Shown: positions 25,048-37,159 of the stretch, piece after piece
How positions within the stretch are numbered: the first letter of the stretch is position 1
Layout: each line of letters begins with the position of its first letter
Origin: Phycomyces nitens
Taxonomy: Eukaryota; Mucoromycota; Mucoromycetes; Mucorales; Phycomycetaceae
Length of the DNA: 64,000 nt
Assembly (NCBI GenBank): GCA_022702545.1
Contig: JAHRBC010000003.1
Span: forward strand, 5,456,001-5,520,000
Direction of reading: 5' to 3'
Made by a program: the position numbers and the translations under genes
Notes under the pieces: generated by a model
Seen by the model: the letters and a program-made list of their open reading frames with translations, nothing else
What the model was told of the DNA's origin: nothing
Databases searched by the model: none

Positions 25048-26291
25048 AGTTGGAAGCTGTAGAACAAGTATACAGCCTGATTCAGGGTGTTCCGTCCAAA
25101 GACACCGTCACACCCTTCGCCCGTGTTTTCGTTCAATGAAATGTACGTGACACGACCAAACAAAAAAGCATTTCTTTAGCTATTTAAAGCATACTTGGGC
25201 ATGAATTTCTATTCACTTTTATATATAGATGTATCTGTCGCTTTTAGAGCTATTTCTAGTACATTTATGCATAAATGGAAACCAAGTGGACAGCAGATAT
25301 ACATATAGCCAATTATGATTTATTAATTGATGTTTGAACAATAGGATTCAAGCATTTCAAAGAATAGAAATTGAATGACTGGCTAGAAAGTTCGGTATCG
25401 AAAATTAAAGTGAAATTGCAGAAAATGATAAATGTCGTTAGAGGCCTAATTGTTCCTTAGGAATATAGGGTCAATTAGTTTGTCTTACGAGCATTCTATT
25501 ATCCAACATAAAGACAATAATAAGAAAAGCAAGACTTCTGGGGGCGCAACTCTATGTTGAGTTTCTTGCGGTCATAAAGAGCTCTTAATTAAAGATACAA
25601 GATGCCCGATCCAGCTGTTCTGTTTAGTTTTGGTTAAAAGATTGTTCCTGACATTAACCAGCAACGAGGAAATCGCAAAATAAGGCATGGCATAGAAGAC
25701 GAGTTACACTGGATTCAAGGCAGGAAAGAATCATTTCGGTTATTCAATGTTGAAAAAGCGAAGTAAATGAAGAAGAGGTAGGCAGAGTAACAGGGGGGAA
25801 ATGATAAGGTACTAGACTATACATAGGAATCGTACCTCATAAAGACATTTGTGGTAGGTATAAGTAAATATGTTTGGTGGAGTGATAAGCTCTCTAGGCA
25901 GGCAATAACAGTGGAAATGGCATGCTGTCTAATTTCCTCAGTGATACAATAGAACAAAAAGTAAGAGTAGGGAAATTGGAGACAAATGGGAATATCGCGC
26001 GCGGGCATGGCCACACGATGGAAACAGCGGAAGTATATGAGGAAACACAATAAAGTAAACGCAATCTATACTTGTACCACCAGGGACCTGCACACTAATT
26101 CCTTTTTGCTGGCCGTCGAATTAGTTTAAAAGAACATCTTTACTGTCTTCCTTATCCTTTCCTCTTTACGTTCTTCCCAACCAAAGCTTCAAGTTTCCCC
26201 CCCTCCCCTTCCCTTCCCTACCAACCCCCCACACACAGCCAGGCGCTGTATCCTTCCCGTCTTTTCCAACCAATAGCTAGCATTCAATACA
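25048..26291. other. Intergenic 1.2 kb; pyrimidine-rich 5' leader of the LysM gene at the right end
   Basis: No gene seen. The last 150 nt before the LysM-3D start are strongly pyrimidine-rich (TTCCTTATCC..., then CCCCCCTCCCCTTCCC near 26205), a common feature of highly expressed fungal promoters and leaders. Short CGCGCG-containing motifs occur near 25985. Confidence 0.5.
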
Positions 26292-27581
26292 ATGCGTTTC
26301 CAAACCCTCTCTTTGACCGCCATTGGTCTCCTCATGTTCTCCAGCTCCCAGCTCAGAGTTAACGCTGAGCCATTCATGCTCAGAGACAAGCTTGCTACTG
26401 TCGAGAGAGATGGCGCTATCCACACCGTCGTCTCTGCCATGTACCTGGCTCCATTCTCCAGCGACGACGCACCCGAGGCAGAATTCGAACTTGTTGACGA
26501 CGATCTGAACAGCCACTTGCTTTCGTACACAAAGCGTGGTGCCAGCTGCTCCAAGTATGCTACAAGTAGGTGACACCAGCTCGAGTTTAATTAAATACAC
26601 CAGTACCCTTACCTTTTCTCTATAGTCAAGAGTGGTGACACTTGCACCAAGGTTGCCAAAAATAATGGCATCAGCGTTAGCAAATTCTACGACTTGAACA
26701 GCCAAATCAACAGCAAATGTACAAACATTATTGCTGGAAAGAAGTACTGTGTCAAGGCTGGAACAAGCGCAAACGTCAAGGCAAAGACCTCTAGCAAGAA
26801 GAAGACCACCAAGAAGACCACCAAGAAGAAGACCACCACCAAGAAGAAGGCCACCAAGACCACCTCCAAAGCCAAGCCTAGCAACAAGTCAGTTGGCAGC
26901 AGAAAGAAGATCCAGTCCAACTCTGCCTTTACCTACTACTGGACTGCCCAGGAAGCTGACTACGCTGACAACAGCAAGACCGTGACAATCAAGACTTGCT
27001 CTGGAAAGAGCATCGCCAAGGTCGACGAGACCTACGCTGATGCCCTGGTCATGGAAGGCGCCGGTGTTGTCGGCAACAAGCTTGTCAACTTGGGCGACTG
27101 CTCGTGCAGAAACTACAACTGCTTCGAGGAATTGAACAAGAAAGAAAATCCTTTTGGCCTGACCTGTAAGTAGCAATAATAATAATAGTAATAATGATCT
27201 TGATATCTATATATACTTATTGTTCCTTATTATAGCTTATGGCTCCGCTCTCCGTCCCTACACTACCATTGCTGCCAACGATATCGAAAAGGGAACCAAG
27301 ATCTATGTTCCTGCTCTCGTTGGCTGGGAACTTCCTGGCTCTAGCAAGAAGCACAATGGCTGTCTTTTGGTCGATGGTCAGTGCGCATGAATTCTAAAGT
27401 CTAATGATGTATAAACTAATCAATTGCTATTCAATCAGATGAGAGCTGGAGTTTCACCAACAAGCACATTGACTTTTACGTCTACGAAAAGGATCACTAT
27501 GCTGCTTTGAACAAGAAGCACAAGGTGTCCAAGGTCGATATTTACGAAGGTGGCGATTGCAGCCTCCTCAACTACGCTTAA
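26292..27581 (+). CDS. Secreted LysM protein with C-terminal 3D/RlpA-like (double-psi barrel) domain
   Basis: Four exons (26292-26565, 26626-27165, 27236-27376, 27439-27581) give 365 residues. MRFQTLSLTAIGLLMFSSSQ begins a clear signal peptide. Residues about 88-140 are a fungal LysM (CSKYATIKSGDTCTKVAK, FYDLNSQINSKC, IIAGKKYCV) whose cysteine spacing fits chitin-binding LysM effectors. A Lys/Thr-rich linker (KKKTTKKTTKKKTTTKKK) follows, then a Cys-containing module and a 3D-type barrel: GTKIYVPALVGWE, CLLVDDESW, NKHIDFYVY, in which the Asp residues correspond to the conserved 3D aspartates. In bacteria such barrels are lytic transglycosylases or resuscitation factors. Here the protein probably binds or remodels wall chitin/chitosan, which is inference. 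Exons are GC-richer than neighbours with strong C-ending codon bias, suggesting high expression. Confidence 0.82.
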
Positions 27582-28297
27582 ATACACTTGACCAGCAGTC
27601 TTCAATTGACTTAATCCCAACCTCTTCTTTCATTTGTCTCTTTTTTATTTATTTCTGTCAGATCAGGAAGATAGGGCTCACTGATGTCTTTTATAGTATC
27701 GATCTGTACACCACTAAAAAAAATCATTTGTATTAAAGACACTCTTGACTACTATTTATCTACAACCCCTTCCCATTAAAATATGTTTCATGTGATAATA
27801 AAGCCTTTTTGGCTCAGTACAGCCTCTTTATTATTTATACGGCCAGCTCTAAATCCGCGAATCTCATTTTCTTAATCTTCCAATGATTTACCTGGTAATG
27901 CGACCCGCTTATAGTACGTTTCACGAACAATATTGAACTATATATCTTGTCTGTGTCCCATTTCCTTATAGGATTACCAACAGAAATGCCCGATCAATTT
28001 CTACCTCTTCACAGTCACGGCCCTTTTTATTTTCTGCACCCGTTTTTGTCCTAGAAGAATCCATAAATAAGAAAGTTGACCAGGATTTCGGATGATAAAT
28101 AGCATTTCTGATGTTACTAGTCTTTACACTTGTTTTTAAAGCTCCATTAGTCATAGCAGACCCTTCTTTTCTTTAATTTCCAGGCAACCAGAATCTTTAC
28201 TGCTTTTGATTCATTTTACTTTCTTTATATCACCATAGAAACGAGGATTCTAGTCTTATTTAGATATAAATCATATCCCAGCTCATCTAGCTTGGCC
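27582..28297. other. Intergenic 0.7 kb between convergent genes
   Basis: 3' UTRs of the LysM-3D and NAPE-PLD-like genes, with AATAAA-like signals near 27800. The minus-strand frame at 27966-28154 is not supported by any recognisable sequence. Confidence 0.5.
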
Positions 28298-30260
28298 CTA
28301 GGCAACCCACAGCGTCTCTCCAACGCAGGTAGTAACAAATCTACTGTTTCCAATAATATCCAAACTAGAGTCCATTGGAGCTATAGGGTGGTCTGAATCA
28401 TCTCTAGTCGCAACGCGCTCCTGGCATTCCATCTTATATGCCTTCCATGCTTGACCAAGAGCACGAGGAGGAGCGAGGTAGTGCTCTTCGGACATCATGA
28501 AGGTTCCCCAGTGTATTCCAACCGACACCTTTGGGTTTCCAAGATCGCAATGTGCCTTGACAGCCTCGCTTGGCCCCATATGAAGGTGTTTCATCAATAA
28601 CTCGGGTTCAAAGCTGCCAATAGGAATTGCTGCAAGCGAGAGTGGCCTATATCGACTGCCAACTGCCTTGAATATATCGGAAGAATAACCCGTGTCCCCA
28701 CTAATGAGTAATGCAGAATTTGATTCCAGTCAATTAATTGATCCATTAATTTATTTTCTGGATAAAACTTCTTACCAGAAAAAAACATTATCTCCTTGTC
28801 CCTTGATCACGTAACTGCACCAGAGTGTTTCGTTCTTGTCAAAAGGAGTACGGGACCCACTCCAGTGCTGAATGAATTGAATGCAATTATTTCCATCAGT
28901 ATCTTTTTATTATTTAATTATTGCGTCCAAACCATAGCCGGAACACATGCCACCGTTATATCCGGTCTCAGCTTGATCTTGGCCTCTTGCCACCAGTCCA
29001 TTTCAATAACCTGCTCATACGAAATTGAACACAATAAATATGAGAAAATGTCACACACTCGTCTGTCCATACGTTATTTACGCCTCTTTCAGCAAACCAG
29101 TACTTAAGTCCGAGAGGGACATACCAGGCTACTGAGTTTCCGAGTTTGGTAACAACCTGACTATCTGTAATTTCATACTCTTAATATCTTGTTGATCTAT
29201 CTTTAAACGATATTACCCAAATGGTCAAAATGATTATGTGAAACGAGCACAATGTCCAAGTTTTCCTTGATATCCTCAAGAGCACAAGGGACTGGTCTTA
29301 GGCGTCTAGGACCAAGATACTCATTAATCGAACGCCGTGTAAATACAGGGTCTGTAAGAATTGCCAAGCCTTCAATTGTAATTAAGCAAGTAGATTGGCT
29401 AGAAAAAGCAATAAGATTCTCAAATAAAAAGGCATTGTTACATGCAAATATATATATATGTATATATTTGTATGTAGGTGTTTACCCAAACCATGTAAAG
29501 GTTATTGAAAAACTCTTGGCCTTTTCTGGGTTACTGATTTCTGTCCCATTCTTATCCAGATAGACCCAGGCATCTTTTGATTTTGAGTATGATCTCTTTG
29601 TGGCTTTCAATTTGTGTGAGTTATTGTTGCTAAATATCCTATTCAGTGGCGGCTTCATTACAGGAAGTGTTACCAAAAGCTCCTGTAGATAATATTATGA
29701 TTATTCAAACCACTTACAAATAATCTAACAGTATGGTCGCATTTTCCACACACAAAAACAAAACAAAATAAAATAAAAATAAAATTGGCATATACCTCCT
29801 GAGATTTTGGAATTCCATTTCCTTTCCATCGCCGCATCCAAAACAAGGCTGTCTCCCACCACTTTACTTCTCTCCATTCGTTAAACGGATTGACAAATCT
29901 ATGGGCAACCTAAAACCAAAATGTTCTATATTAATTGACAGTTTGGCATTTCTTGCTAAGATCTTTTTAAAAAAAAGGCTTAAATGTATTGACTAGCTAA
30001 TAGTCTGGATATCCTAGACAGACCCTTTATTCAATTTGATTCTAAAGTACCTTTAGACTCGCGTAACGTTCTTCAGGTCGCTTTAAATGGTTTCTGGAAA
30101 CTATTCCTTTGCGGCGCTCTGATTCCAATAACCTGGTGCCATATGAAGCTTGTATACATAAGTACAGTGTCATAACCAAAACAAGTATAGCAGTAAGTAT
30201 GGCTGGAAGCATACGGCTCAAAGAGCTAAACGCAGGGAATGCATAGGCTAAAAGATGCAT
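28298..30260 (-). CDS. NAPE-PLD-family metallo-beta-lactamase-fold hydrolase (Fmp30-like), membrane-anchored
   Basis: Zinc hydrolase that releases N-acylethanolamines from N-acyl-phosphatidylethanolamine in the studied homologues. Eight exons (30260-30051, 29909-29796, 29682-29486, 29398-29217, 29164-29055, 29010-28933, 28867-28776, 28700-28298) give 461 residues. A hydrophobic N-terminal segment (SRMLPAILTAILVLVMTLYL) should anchor it. The metal-binding motif is LVSHNHFDHL; further conserved blocks are CVPAMHWSGSRTP, NVFFCGDTGYS, PIGSFEP and HMGPSEAVKAH, ending at VGIHWGTF. These follow the NAPE-PLD order exactly. The second metal site (HWS) and the GDTGY aspartate are kept, so catalysis is likely intact. 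Intron 5 uses TGT|GTGACA, a weak but in-frame donor. It lies convergent with the LysM-3D gene; no functional link is implied. Confidence 0.88.
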
Positions 30261-31053
30261 CCAGGTAGATGAAGACGATGAATTGAATTGGATTGAGTTG
30301 AGCTCTGTTTATTGATCTGTTATTTATTGACCCAAGCATGACAACTATTATGTTGTCAAGGTTGGGTTGCAAGAGTAAATACAAAATAAGCACAGAAAAT
30401 ACCTCGTGTAAATGGTGTTAATTACTTGTAGAATAATAATTAACAACAGCCAGATTACTGTGCTAATAGGAGTGTATAAAATAGGCAATCTCTTTTATAT
30501 ATAAAATCTTGTTTTGATAAGCGTCTATACCATATTGACTACAAATCTCGCCTAGTCTAAAAAAATGCTTTTCTCTTGTTTCTTGTCAACATTTAAATCT
30601 AAATCTGACCATACTTTTATAAAAGAAAGAAAGGTCCCGTTAAAAATAAGAAAATGAAGTAGTTTCTCGTGGAATTCTAAGCAAAATCTACATTTCTTCA
30701 TAAAAGCTGTCTGACCACACATGTCTCTCAAAGCACACTGATCTATGGTTTCGAATATCGTTAATCACGATATTTGTAAGCAATTAAAATGCGAGGAAAT
30801 TTGCTTGCAGATACTCCTTGAAAAATAAAGGCAAATAAAACACATTAAGCTATTCAATTTAATGGTCCTCATTTAATACAGTCTGCAGAGTATATTTCTC
30901 TACATGAACAATTTAATTATTCAAGCTTAATAATATGATGATCAAATTCGATGCTTGTGCTGACCAAAGATCAGATATAATATGGTAGGTTGTGATGTGT
31001 CAATTACTATTATTATTATTGTTTTAAAAAAAGTAGAATAGACATGCTATATA
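30261..31053. other. Intergenic 0.8 kb, AT-rich
   Basis: Promoter of the NAPE-PLD-like gene at the left and the 3' flank of the DDX59-like gene at the right. No ORF or RNA gene that I can support. Confidence 0.5.
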
Positions 31054-33161
31054 TTACAGGTATCTCTTGAGCTGGGAAGGCAATGGGGTAACTTGAGTAA
31101 CAGCCTTTGTTGCAAGCATTTTTGCAAAAGTCTCTAGCAAGTGGCCGTGTTCCTGATATAAAACAACACAAATATAGTAAATAAACATACCCATCAGTCT
31201 ATCTTTTCTTTAAAAGTAGCATTAGCCTTACACTATTGATAAAAGTGATTGCCCAGCCGCGTTTTTGTTTTGTATCTCTAGGAAGAGGCCCTCGGATTAC
31301 AGCTCGTCCTATTCGATGTACATAATCTTCTAGAGTTGGAGCCATGTCATAGTTTATGACAAGACGGACAAAAGGCAAATCTATGCCACGCGATAGCACA
31401 TCAGTCGAGACGATTATATCCCACGCTGGTTCTTGTTGGTTTACTCCTGTAACAATGGCAGAACGTTCTGCTTGTGTCTTGTCCGCGTGCATTGCTACAA
31501 CTCTCAATTGCTTGTTGCGTTTCTGGATTGCCCGTGTAAGGAATTCAGCTCCCAGACGACTATCAACAAAGATCAAGACAGGCGGAGCAAAGTACTTTGG
31601 GTCGTTAAGAATGGACATGAGCTTCTTTGCTTTGCTTGCATTCTCTACCCACAGAATGGTTTGTCTAACATTATTGCTAGCCTCAGGCTGTTGACTGGAG
31701 CCCTCTTTAGGTTGGCTAATCCGTATCTCTATTGGTAGAGTCAACCGTCGACACAATCTTTCCATTTCCTTTGGGTCATTGACGGTAGCAGAGTAGAAAC
31801 TTGTTTGGCGTTTTGTTGTATCGGGCAGTTTACCAAGTATCTGACGCACTTGTGGCCCAAATCCTAGAGTGAACATTGCATCAGCTTCGTCAAGGACAAG
31901 CATTTGTATACGCCATGGCCGAAATAAATTTGGGTGCTCTTTGACTAGCTCTAGTACGCGGCCAGGAGTGCCAATGATTATCTGGACTCCTTTGCGTAAT
32001 CGATGAATATTATCAGCCACTGGGCTTCCTCCTATCAACAATGCTGTACGTGTATTGGGTATGCCTTTGGACAGTATTTTGGTAACTGTTTCGATTTGTT
32101 GGCATAGTTCGCGTGTGGGTGCCAAGATAAGAGCATAGGGACCAGCACGACGCTTGTAGTTGTGTAATATTGACATGGACCGACAATGGACAATGATGGG
32201 AATGACAAATGCACCGGTCTTTCCTGAACTTGTTGGTGCAACCGCATACACATCCCTCCCTGCCAGTCCAGCTGGCACAGCCTGTCGCTGGATACTCGTT
32301 GCCATTGACCAGCCAATCTGATCCAGGTTGTGAATAAGAGTAGGGCCAAGTATTTTGCACTGGTCAAAGCTGCATATTGGATGAGGTACCCGATCGCCCT
32401 TTACATCAATCTCATTTGCCTTTAATATTGCCTCCCTTTGCCACTTTTGCATATTTGCCACATCTTCTGGTTCTTCATAATTTGTCATTTTTGCATGTAG
32501 ATTCTCAGCTACATAGAAAGGCGAGATTTTGGCATTTATATCGTTCAAGATCCAAGTCGTTGTTCTTTTTTGTGGTTTGATTCGATAATTGATATTTGTA
32601 TCGACAGCCTTACACTCAAGACTGTATAGAGAATTGAGTACTATAACCAAGTAGTCGTGTTTTAGTTTACCTGCACACATCATTATCTGTATCATCATTG
32701 ATATATTCGCCATATCTCCCACATATAATACACAGAGGTTCATCAGACCCAAGAATCACCCTACGCTGATCTGACGAAAACGCCTTGATCGGTTCTTCTT
32801 CTTCTTTTTCTTCCTTTTCTTCTTCATCAATGGGCACATTCAAATCATCATTAGGTTCAGTCTCAATTATATCTGTCAATCCATCCATATCCATATTGTT
32901 CTTTTGATCATTGATCGCTTTGGTTGATTCACAAGAGGTTTGGTCATTATGTTTTGAAACTTCAATTGTGCTCAGGGTATTGATTGTTTTTGGATCCTCT
33001 GTGGTTTTGGTTTGGACTGGCTCTGTTTTGAGGTCTGATAGATTAGGCTTGTTTTCCAAACCAAGACCCAAGCGCGGTTTTTTATTGACAGGCCGTTGAT
33101 CCTGAATCAAATCGTATTTTGTATTATTGGGTCTTTTCTTGACAGATCTCGGAATGAGCAT
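31054..33161 (-). CDS. DDX59: zf-HIT / DEAD-box RNA helicase, DDX59-like
   Basis: Three exons (33161-32671, 32621-31232, 31152-31054) give 659 residues. A basic/acidic disordered N-terminus leads to a zf-HIT finger ([20 protein letters not shown] joined across the intron to SLECKA), then the Q-motif region (HPICSFDQC) and the helicase core: APTSSGKT (motif I), [31 protein letters not shown] and HRIGRA. zf-HIT plus DEAD is the DDX59 architecture, which budding yeast lacks. The start at 33161 is the first ATG of the open frame. Two deviations: motif I has Ser for the usual first Gly (TSSGKT for TGSGKT), and motif VI runs [16 protein letters not shown] instead of HRIGRxGRxG. Both are within the large exon, so mis-splicing does not explain them simply. 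It shares a 215-bp divergent promoter with ATP synthase subunit e. Confidence 0.9.
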
Positions 33162-33376
33162 GAGTCTAATGTACAATGTGGCTAGTTTTGCCTGTCAAGT
33201 GGGTGAATAGAGAGAAACACATAAGCCAAAGATGGGCCTGCTCTAGGTTGCACGGACTTGCTTTGATAGATATATCACGTGATCTGGACGAGAAAACGCA
33301 TGGCACCATCTTTTTTTTTTATAATTGAATTTTTGGGTGACAAACAAGGGTTTATCATCCTATAAGAATAGAGAAT
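33162..33376. promoter_or_regulatory. 215-bp bidirectional promoter, DDX59-like (-) / ATP synthase e (+)
   Basis: The only sequence between two divergent start codons, so it must drive both genes. It contains a TGACAAACAAGG-type stretch and a T9 run near 33310. No motif assigned. Confidence 0.55.
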
Positions 33377-33899
33377 ATGTCAGCATTGCGCTCCGTTGTA
33401 AACGTAGGTTACTAGGCATTGATGAGCAATTGCTTTTGGTATTGAAGAGAGGCAATGATTCAGATTCTCATGAATAATAACAAAATAATAACAACAACAA
33501 TAATAATATTGGAAACATAAACATTCAGGTTGGACGCTGGTCAGCCCTTGCATTTGGTGTCGCGTATGGTTTCTCCCACAACCGTTCGTTAAAGAAGCAG
33601 GAAAAGGAAAAGGAGGCACAGCGCGAATATAAGCACAAGGAAGAGCTGATTGAGAAGGCTAGAGCCGAGTACGCCAGAAGAACAAACCCTTCAGTTCTTG
33701 CTGTTGCTTCTGACGTGAAGCCAAAAAGTAAATATGGGGCTGCAATTCAACTACTAGGGGGGAGGAGGGGTTGTATTTACGCGATATTTTATTATTGATT
33801 TATTGATTTACTAATTTATTAATGTGCAAACTAGTTGCTTTCCATGACAAGATCTCGGATGACGATCTTGAGGTTCTCATCATCTCTTTGGAAGATTAA
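33377..33899 (+). CDS. ATP21: Mitochondrial ATP synthase subunit e
   Basis: Small inner-membrane subunit of the F1Fo-ATP synthase peripheral region, needed for dimerisation and cristae shape. Three exons (33377-33403, 33529-33727, 33835-33899) give 96 residues. MSALRSVVNVGRWSALAFGV followed by AYGFSHNRSLKKQEKEKEAQ has the single N-terminal helix with the GxxxG-like VGRWSALAFGVAYG pattern, then the basic, Gln/Lys/Glu-rich matrix helix of subunit e. The length matches yeast Tim11/Atp21. The 125-nt first intron holds an AAT/AAC trinucleotide tract. The last exon encodes AFHDKISDDDLEVLIISLED, an acidic tail. Confidence 0.85.
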
Positions 33900-34260
33900 G
33901 GGCTATTGACCAAGAAGTGGAGATTGTTGACTGGAGGGGATGTGTATTAAAAAACAAAGTGGTCCATACCATTTATCTTATTCTCTAGAGTTTGTAAGAT
34001 TTTATTATTATTTATTATTCATTCCTATTCACTTTACAATGTCTTTTTTATTTTTATATACATACATAAAGATGTTTTCTTGGATATATACACATGCTTG
34101 GCTGTAGGATGATGATGATGATGATGGTTTAAATATGCTTGATATATATATTATTATTTATTATTATTGAAAGCTATAATAAATTATACAAAAAGAAGTG
34201 TGAATGTTTATTGTTTTGTTTTGTTTTTTAATATAAAATGTGGAATATATGCTTATTCGT
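33900..34260. other. Intergenic between convergent genes
   Basis: 361 nt with (GAT)n at about 34105-34125 and ATTATT runs. 3' UTRs of ATP synthase e and NOC2 only. Confidence 0.5.
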
Positions 34261-37159
34261 CTACTGCAATTTCTGGCGCATTTCAGCCATAAACTCATTA
34301 CACTCCTTGGTGTCTGCCGGGCTAAAGTCGGCCTTGGACCGCTGCATAATAATGAACTTGGATTTGGTTTCCAGCTGAAAAGAAGGGATTAGAGACTTTT
34401 ATATTGGGATTCTCTAAAGACTTACCTTTTGTGCCAGAATGTGCAACTGTCTAGATCCCTTGGGGTTCTTTGACTTCTTTACAAATCTCTTGATCTATGG
34501 TGACAAAGAATATAATGAGATTCAATAACCATGACATATTATTACTTACAGCAACAATTCCAGGAATAACCATCTCTGGGAAAGCAATGTGAGTGTAAAA
34601 GGACTTGTAGAAATCATTCAAGCATTCGTTGGCTTGCTCCAAGATACCATCCTAAATAGCCATTTGGATTTGTTTAGCTTTATTCCATTGTATACCAATC
34701 TTGATGGCTTACCTGGTAGACACGAGTGTGCAAGTATTGTTTGGGTGCCTTGAGATGAACCTCCCATTCCAGTGGTTTCAAGGTCGATGGGTTGGATTTG
34801 TTCTTGACATCTCCACTCTCGAATACTTCAAAGATAAAGGGTGCAAGTGGAATAAAGACGCGAGTGGATTGGTTTAAGGAAATCATACAGCGAAGTACAT
34901 GGAAACGAAGGGGGAAGTACTGAGCAGTGGGAATCAGACTATACACCATGTTAGATTTTGTCCATATTTCTTCAAGGCTAGCTTACCGAACAGCACCCAA
35001 GGCAACCTGTACAAGAGGGAAAACGAGTGATTTCAAGGGAGATTCCTCTTCACCTTCTTTGGGCTGACAATAGGTAGACAAGACATTTGCCCAAAAGTCA
35101 ATGCAGTGGATATACTGCCAGTTGTAGACAGCCTTGTAACTCTCCTATAAATAAATCCTTGGGTTTCAGCTTTTGTCCAATATGTGCATCCAGATCATCT
35201 TTTTTTTTTTACCTTTGTCTTCAATTGCATGGCACCTCTCAAGTGGACTGCAAGCTGACGAATGTAAGCGAATGCTTGCTGGTAACTGAGGACCTGGTTA
35301 ATTCCATAGAGCTCAACTGCCAAGTTGCGCATCAAATTGATGGCAGGGAGGGTGTGAGGGTTGGTTGTTTTGCAGTTTCTGACAAATGTCAAGTATATGT
35401 TCTTTAGGCATAGATCCAAGAAGTTTTCTGATCCCTTTTTGGTCTCTACAGGTGTAATGGCCAGCGATCGAATGGCCAAGAAACTTTGGATGCGTACATT
35501 ATCAGAAGATGCTAGATTTGACCACAGACTCAAAAGTGTCTAAAATGCGCCATTAAGTTCACAAGTGTATCTTTTACGTTTACCAATTTACCTTTAAGTA
35601 GTCCTTGGCTGTCTTTTCGAAACAGGCCCAGTAGGCTGTACATTTCTCAGCCTCTCTAATGGCAACATAGTGCATATTTGCGTCTGTCAAGTTTTGCAAA
35701 AGATGCAACAGGTTATGAAGATATGATTTGACAAGAGACTTCATGAAGCTCCATCGTGCGGCTGTAGATGGTGCGCCTCCCTGCTTCTTAGGCTTGAGAT
35801 AATGGTTGAAGATGGTAGGAGCATAACGCATGGTGGTGGTAACGACCTTGTTGAATACTGCGCAAATACCAAGGTTTAAGTACACCAAAAATCTTTGGAT
35901 CTTGTCAACTTACCATGAGGACTGACAATCTTGTAAACAAATGTGATGTTCTCTTGCTGTTCCTCATCAGACATTCTTGCGGCGGTTTTGAATGCAGAAA
36001 GCATCTTCTTGAATGCCTTGAGGTTCTGTGTCTTTTCAAGTTGGTCGATCCACTCGGCAAGCATTGCCTTTGTAACCACCTCGGCACTATCATTTTGCTC
36101 CTTGATCGACTTTTTTCCAGGTTTCTCCTCATCTTCCTCATCCTCATCTTCCTCACCATCATCATCGTCATTTTCGTCAAATTCAGGCTCTTCCTCGTCC
36201 TCGTCTTGGTCGTCTTCACCTTCATCCTCATCTTCGGACATGTCAAAGTCAAGAAGATCAGCACCCTCCTTTTGCAAATAGTCGTAGAATTTAGGATCAC
36301 GCTCTTTGAGTTGTTCCAGTTCCTTCTTGTGTCGGTCAGCATCAGACTTGATTTTACTATCATCATCGTTTTCATCATCGTCATCCTCTTCTTCTTCTTC
36401 GTCATCGTCCTCTTCCTCTTCAGGTTCGAGTTCGATTAGCTCATCACTATCCAACTCTTCGTCTTCATCCAAATCCAACTCTTCGTCTTCATCCAACTCC
36501 AACTCTTCGTCTTCATCCAACTCCAACTCTTCGTCTTCATCCAACTCCAAATCCTCGTCTTCGTCCAAGTCTTCGTCGTTCTCTTTGACTTTCTTTTGGA
36601 CAGTAGTCTTCTTGGTCTTCTTTTCAGTCATCACTACATCCTTTTCGACTTCGGCCTCTGATTCGGAATCGTCCTGGACAATTTCAGCTTGGCCAAGTGC
36701 CTTTAAATCCTAAAAAAATCCAAAGTGTCAGAGAAACCCACTTGTTTTTTTTTTTAAAAAAAAAGACATCTTGTTTCCAAGTCCTCAAGTATAAATATAT
36801 TTACTCTGTCCAAGGCATCCTCATCAGAGCTCTCCATGTGTTCATCTTCAGATCCACTAGCTTCAAATCCACCCTTGAAGAAATCTTCAACCGACATTTT
36901 CGACAGACTTTATAATTCAATAAGTATTGGATTCCAATATATACATACATATGCATATACATATATACATATATAGACTGCATTGCTTCTACAGCGATCG
37001 TGCAAGTTTGTACCTCTTTTCATTTCCATTTGCAGACTTTATTTTCTTGTCTTTGGGACTTTCGGTCTTTGTGACTTTTTTAATCGAATCCTTGGTTTTA
37101 ATTGTGCTCTTGTTCTTAAAGGCTGTCTTCTTGGACGCCATCTTTTTTGCCTTGACCAT
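34261..37159 (-). CDS. NOC2: Nucleolar complex protein 2 (Noc2)
   Basis: Escorts pre-60S particles from nucleolus to nucleoplasm in Noc1-Noc2 and Noc2-Noc3 complexes. Ten exons (37159-37014, 36907-36805, 36709-35914, 35857-35592, 35539-35213, 35144-34987, 34938-34713, 34651-34550, 34494-34426, 34374-34261) give 768 residues. A lysine-rich start ([20 protein letters not shown]) and the [20 protein letters not shown] block match the Noc2 N-terminus. A very acidic region of about 190 residues (exon 3) follows. The Noc2 domain is then clear: [63 protein letters not shown] and [20 protein letters not shown]. Exon 3 contains an in-frame 24-nt minisatellite. The gene ends 361 bp from ATP synthase e, tail to tail. 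Confidence 0.93.
36445..36560 (-). repeat. In-frame 24-nt coding minisatellite in NOC2
   Basis: About four tandem copies of a 24-nt unit encoding LDEDEELE in the acidic N-terminal region of Noc2. Copies are nearly identical in DNA, so recent slippage or conversion is likely. The length is a multiple of three, so copy-number change keeps the frame. Confidence 0.85.

Noticed and set aside
36306..36713. Plus-strand poly-Ser open frames
   Set aside because: They are the reverse reading of the GAA/GAC-rich acidic region of NOC2; poly-Ser arises from TCT/TCC complements of Glu/Asp codons.
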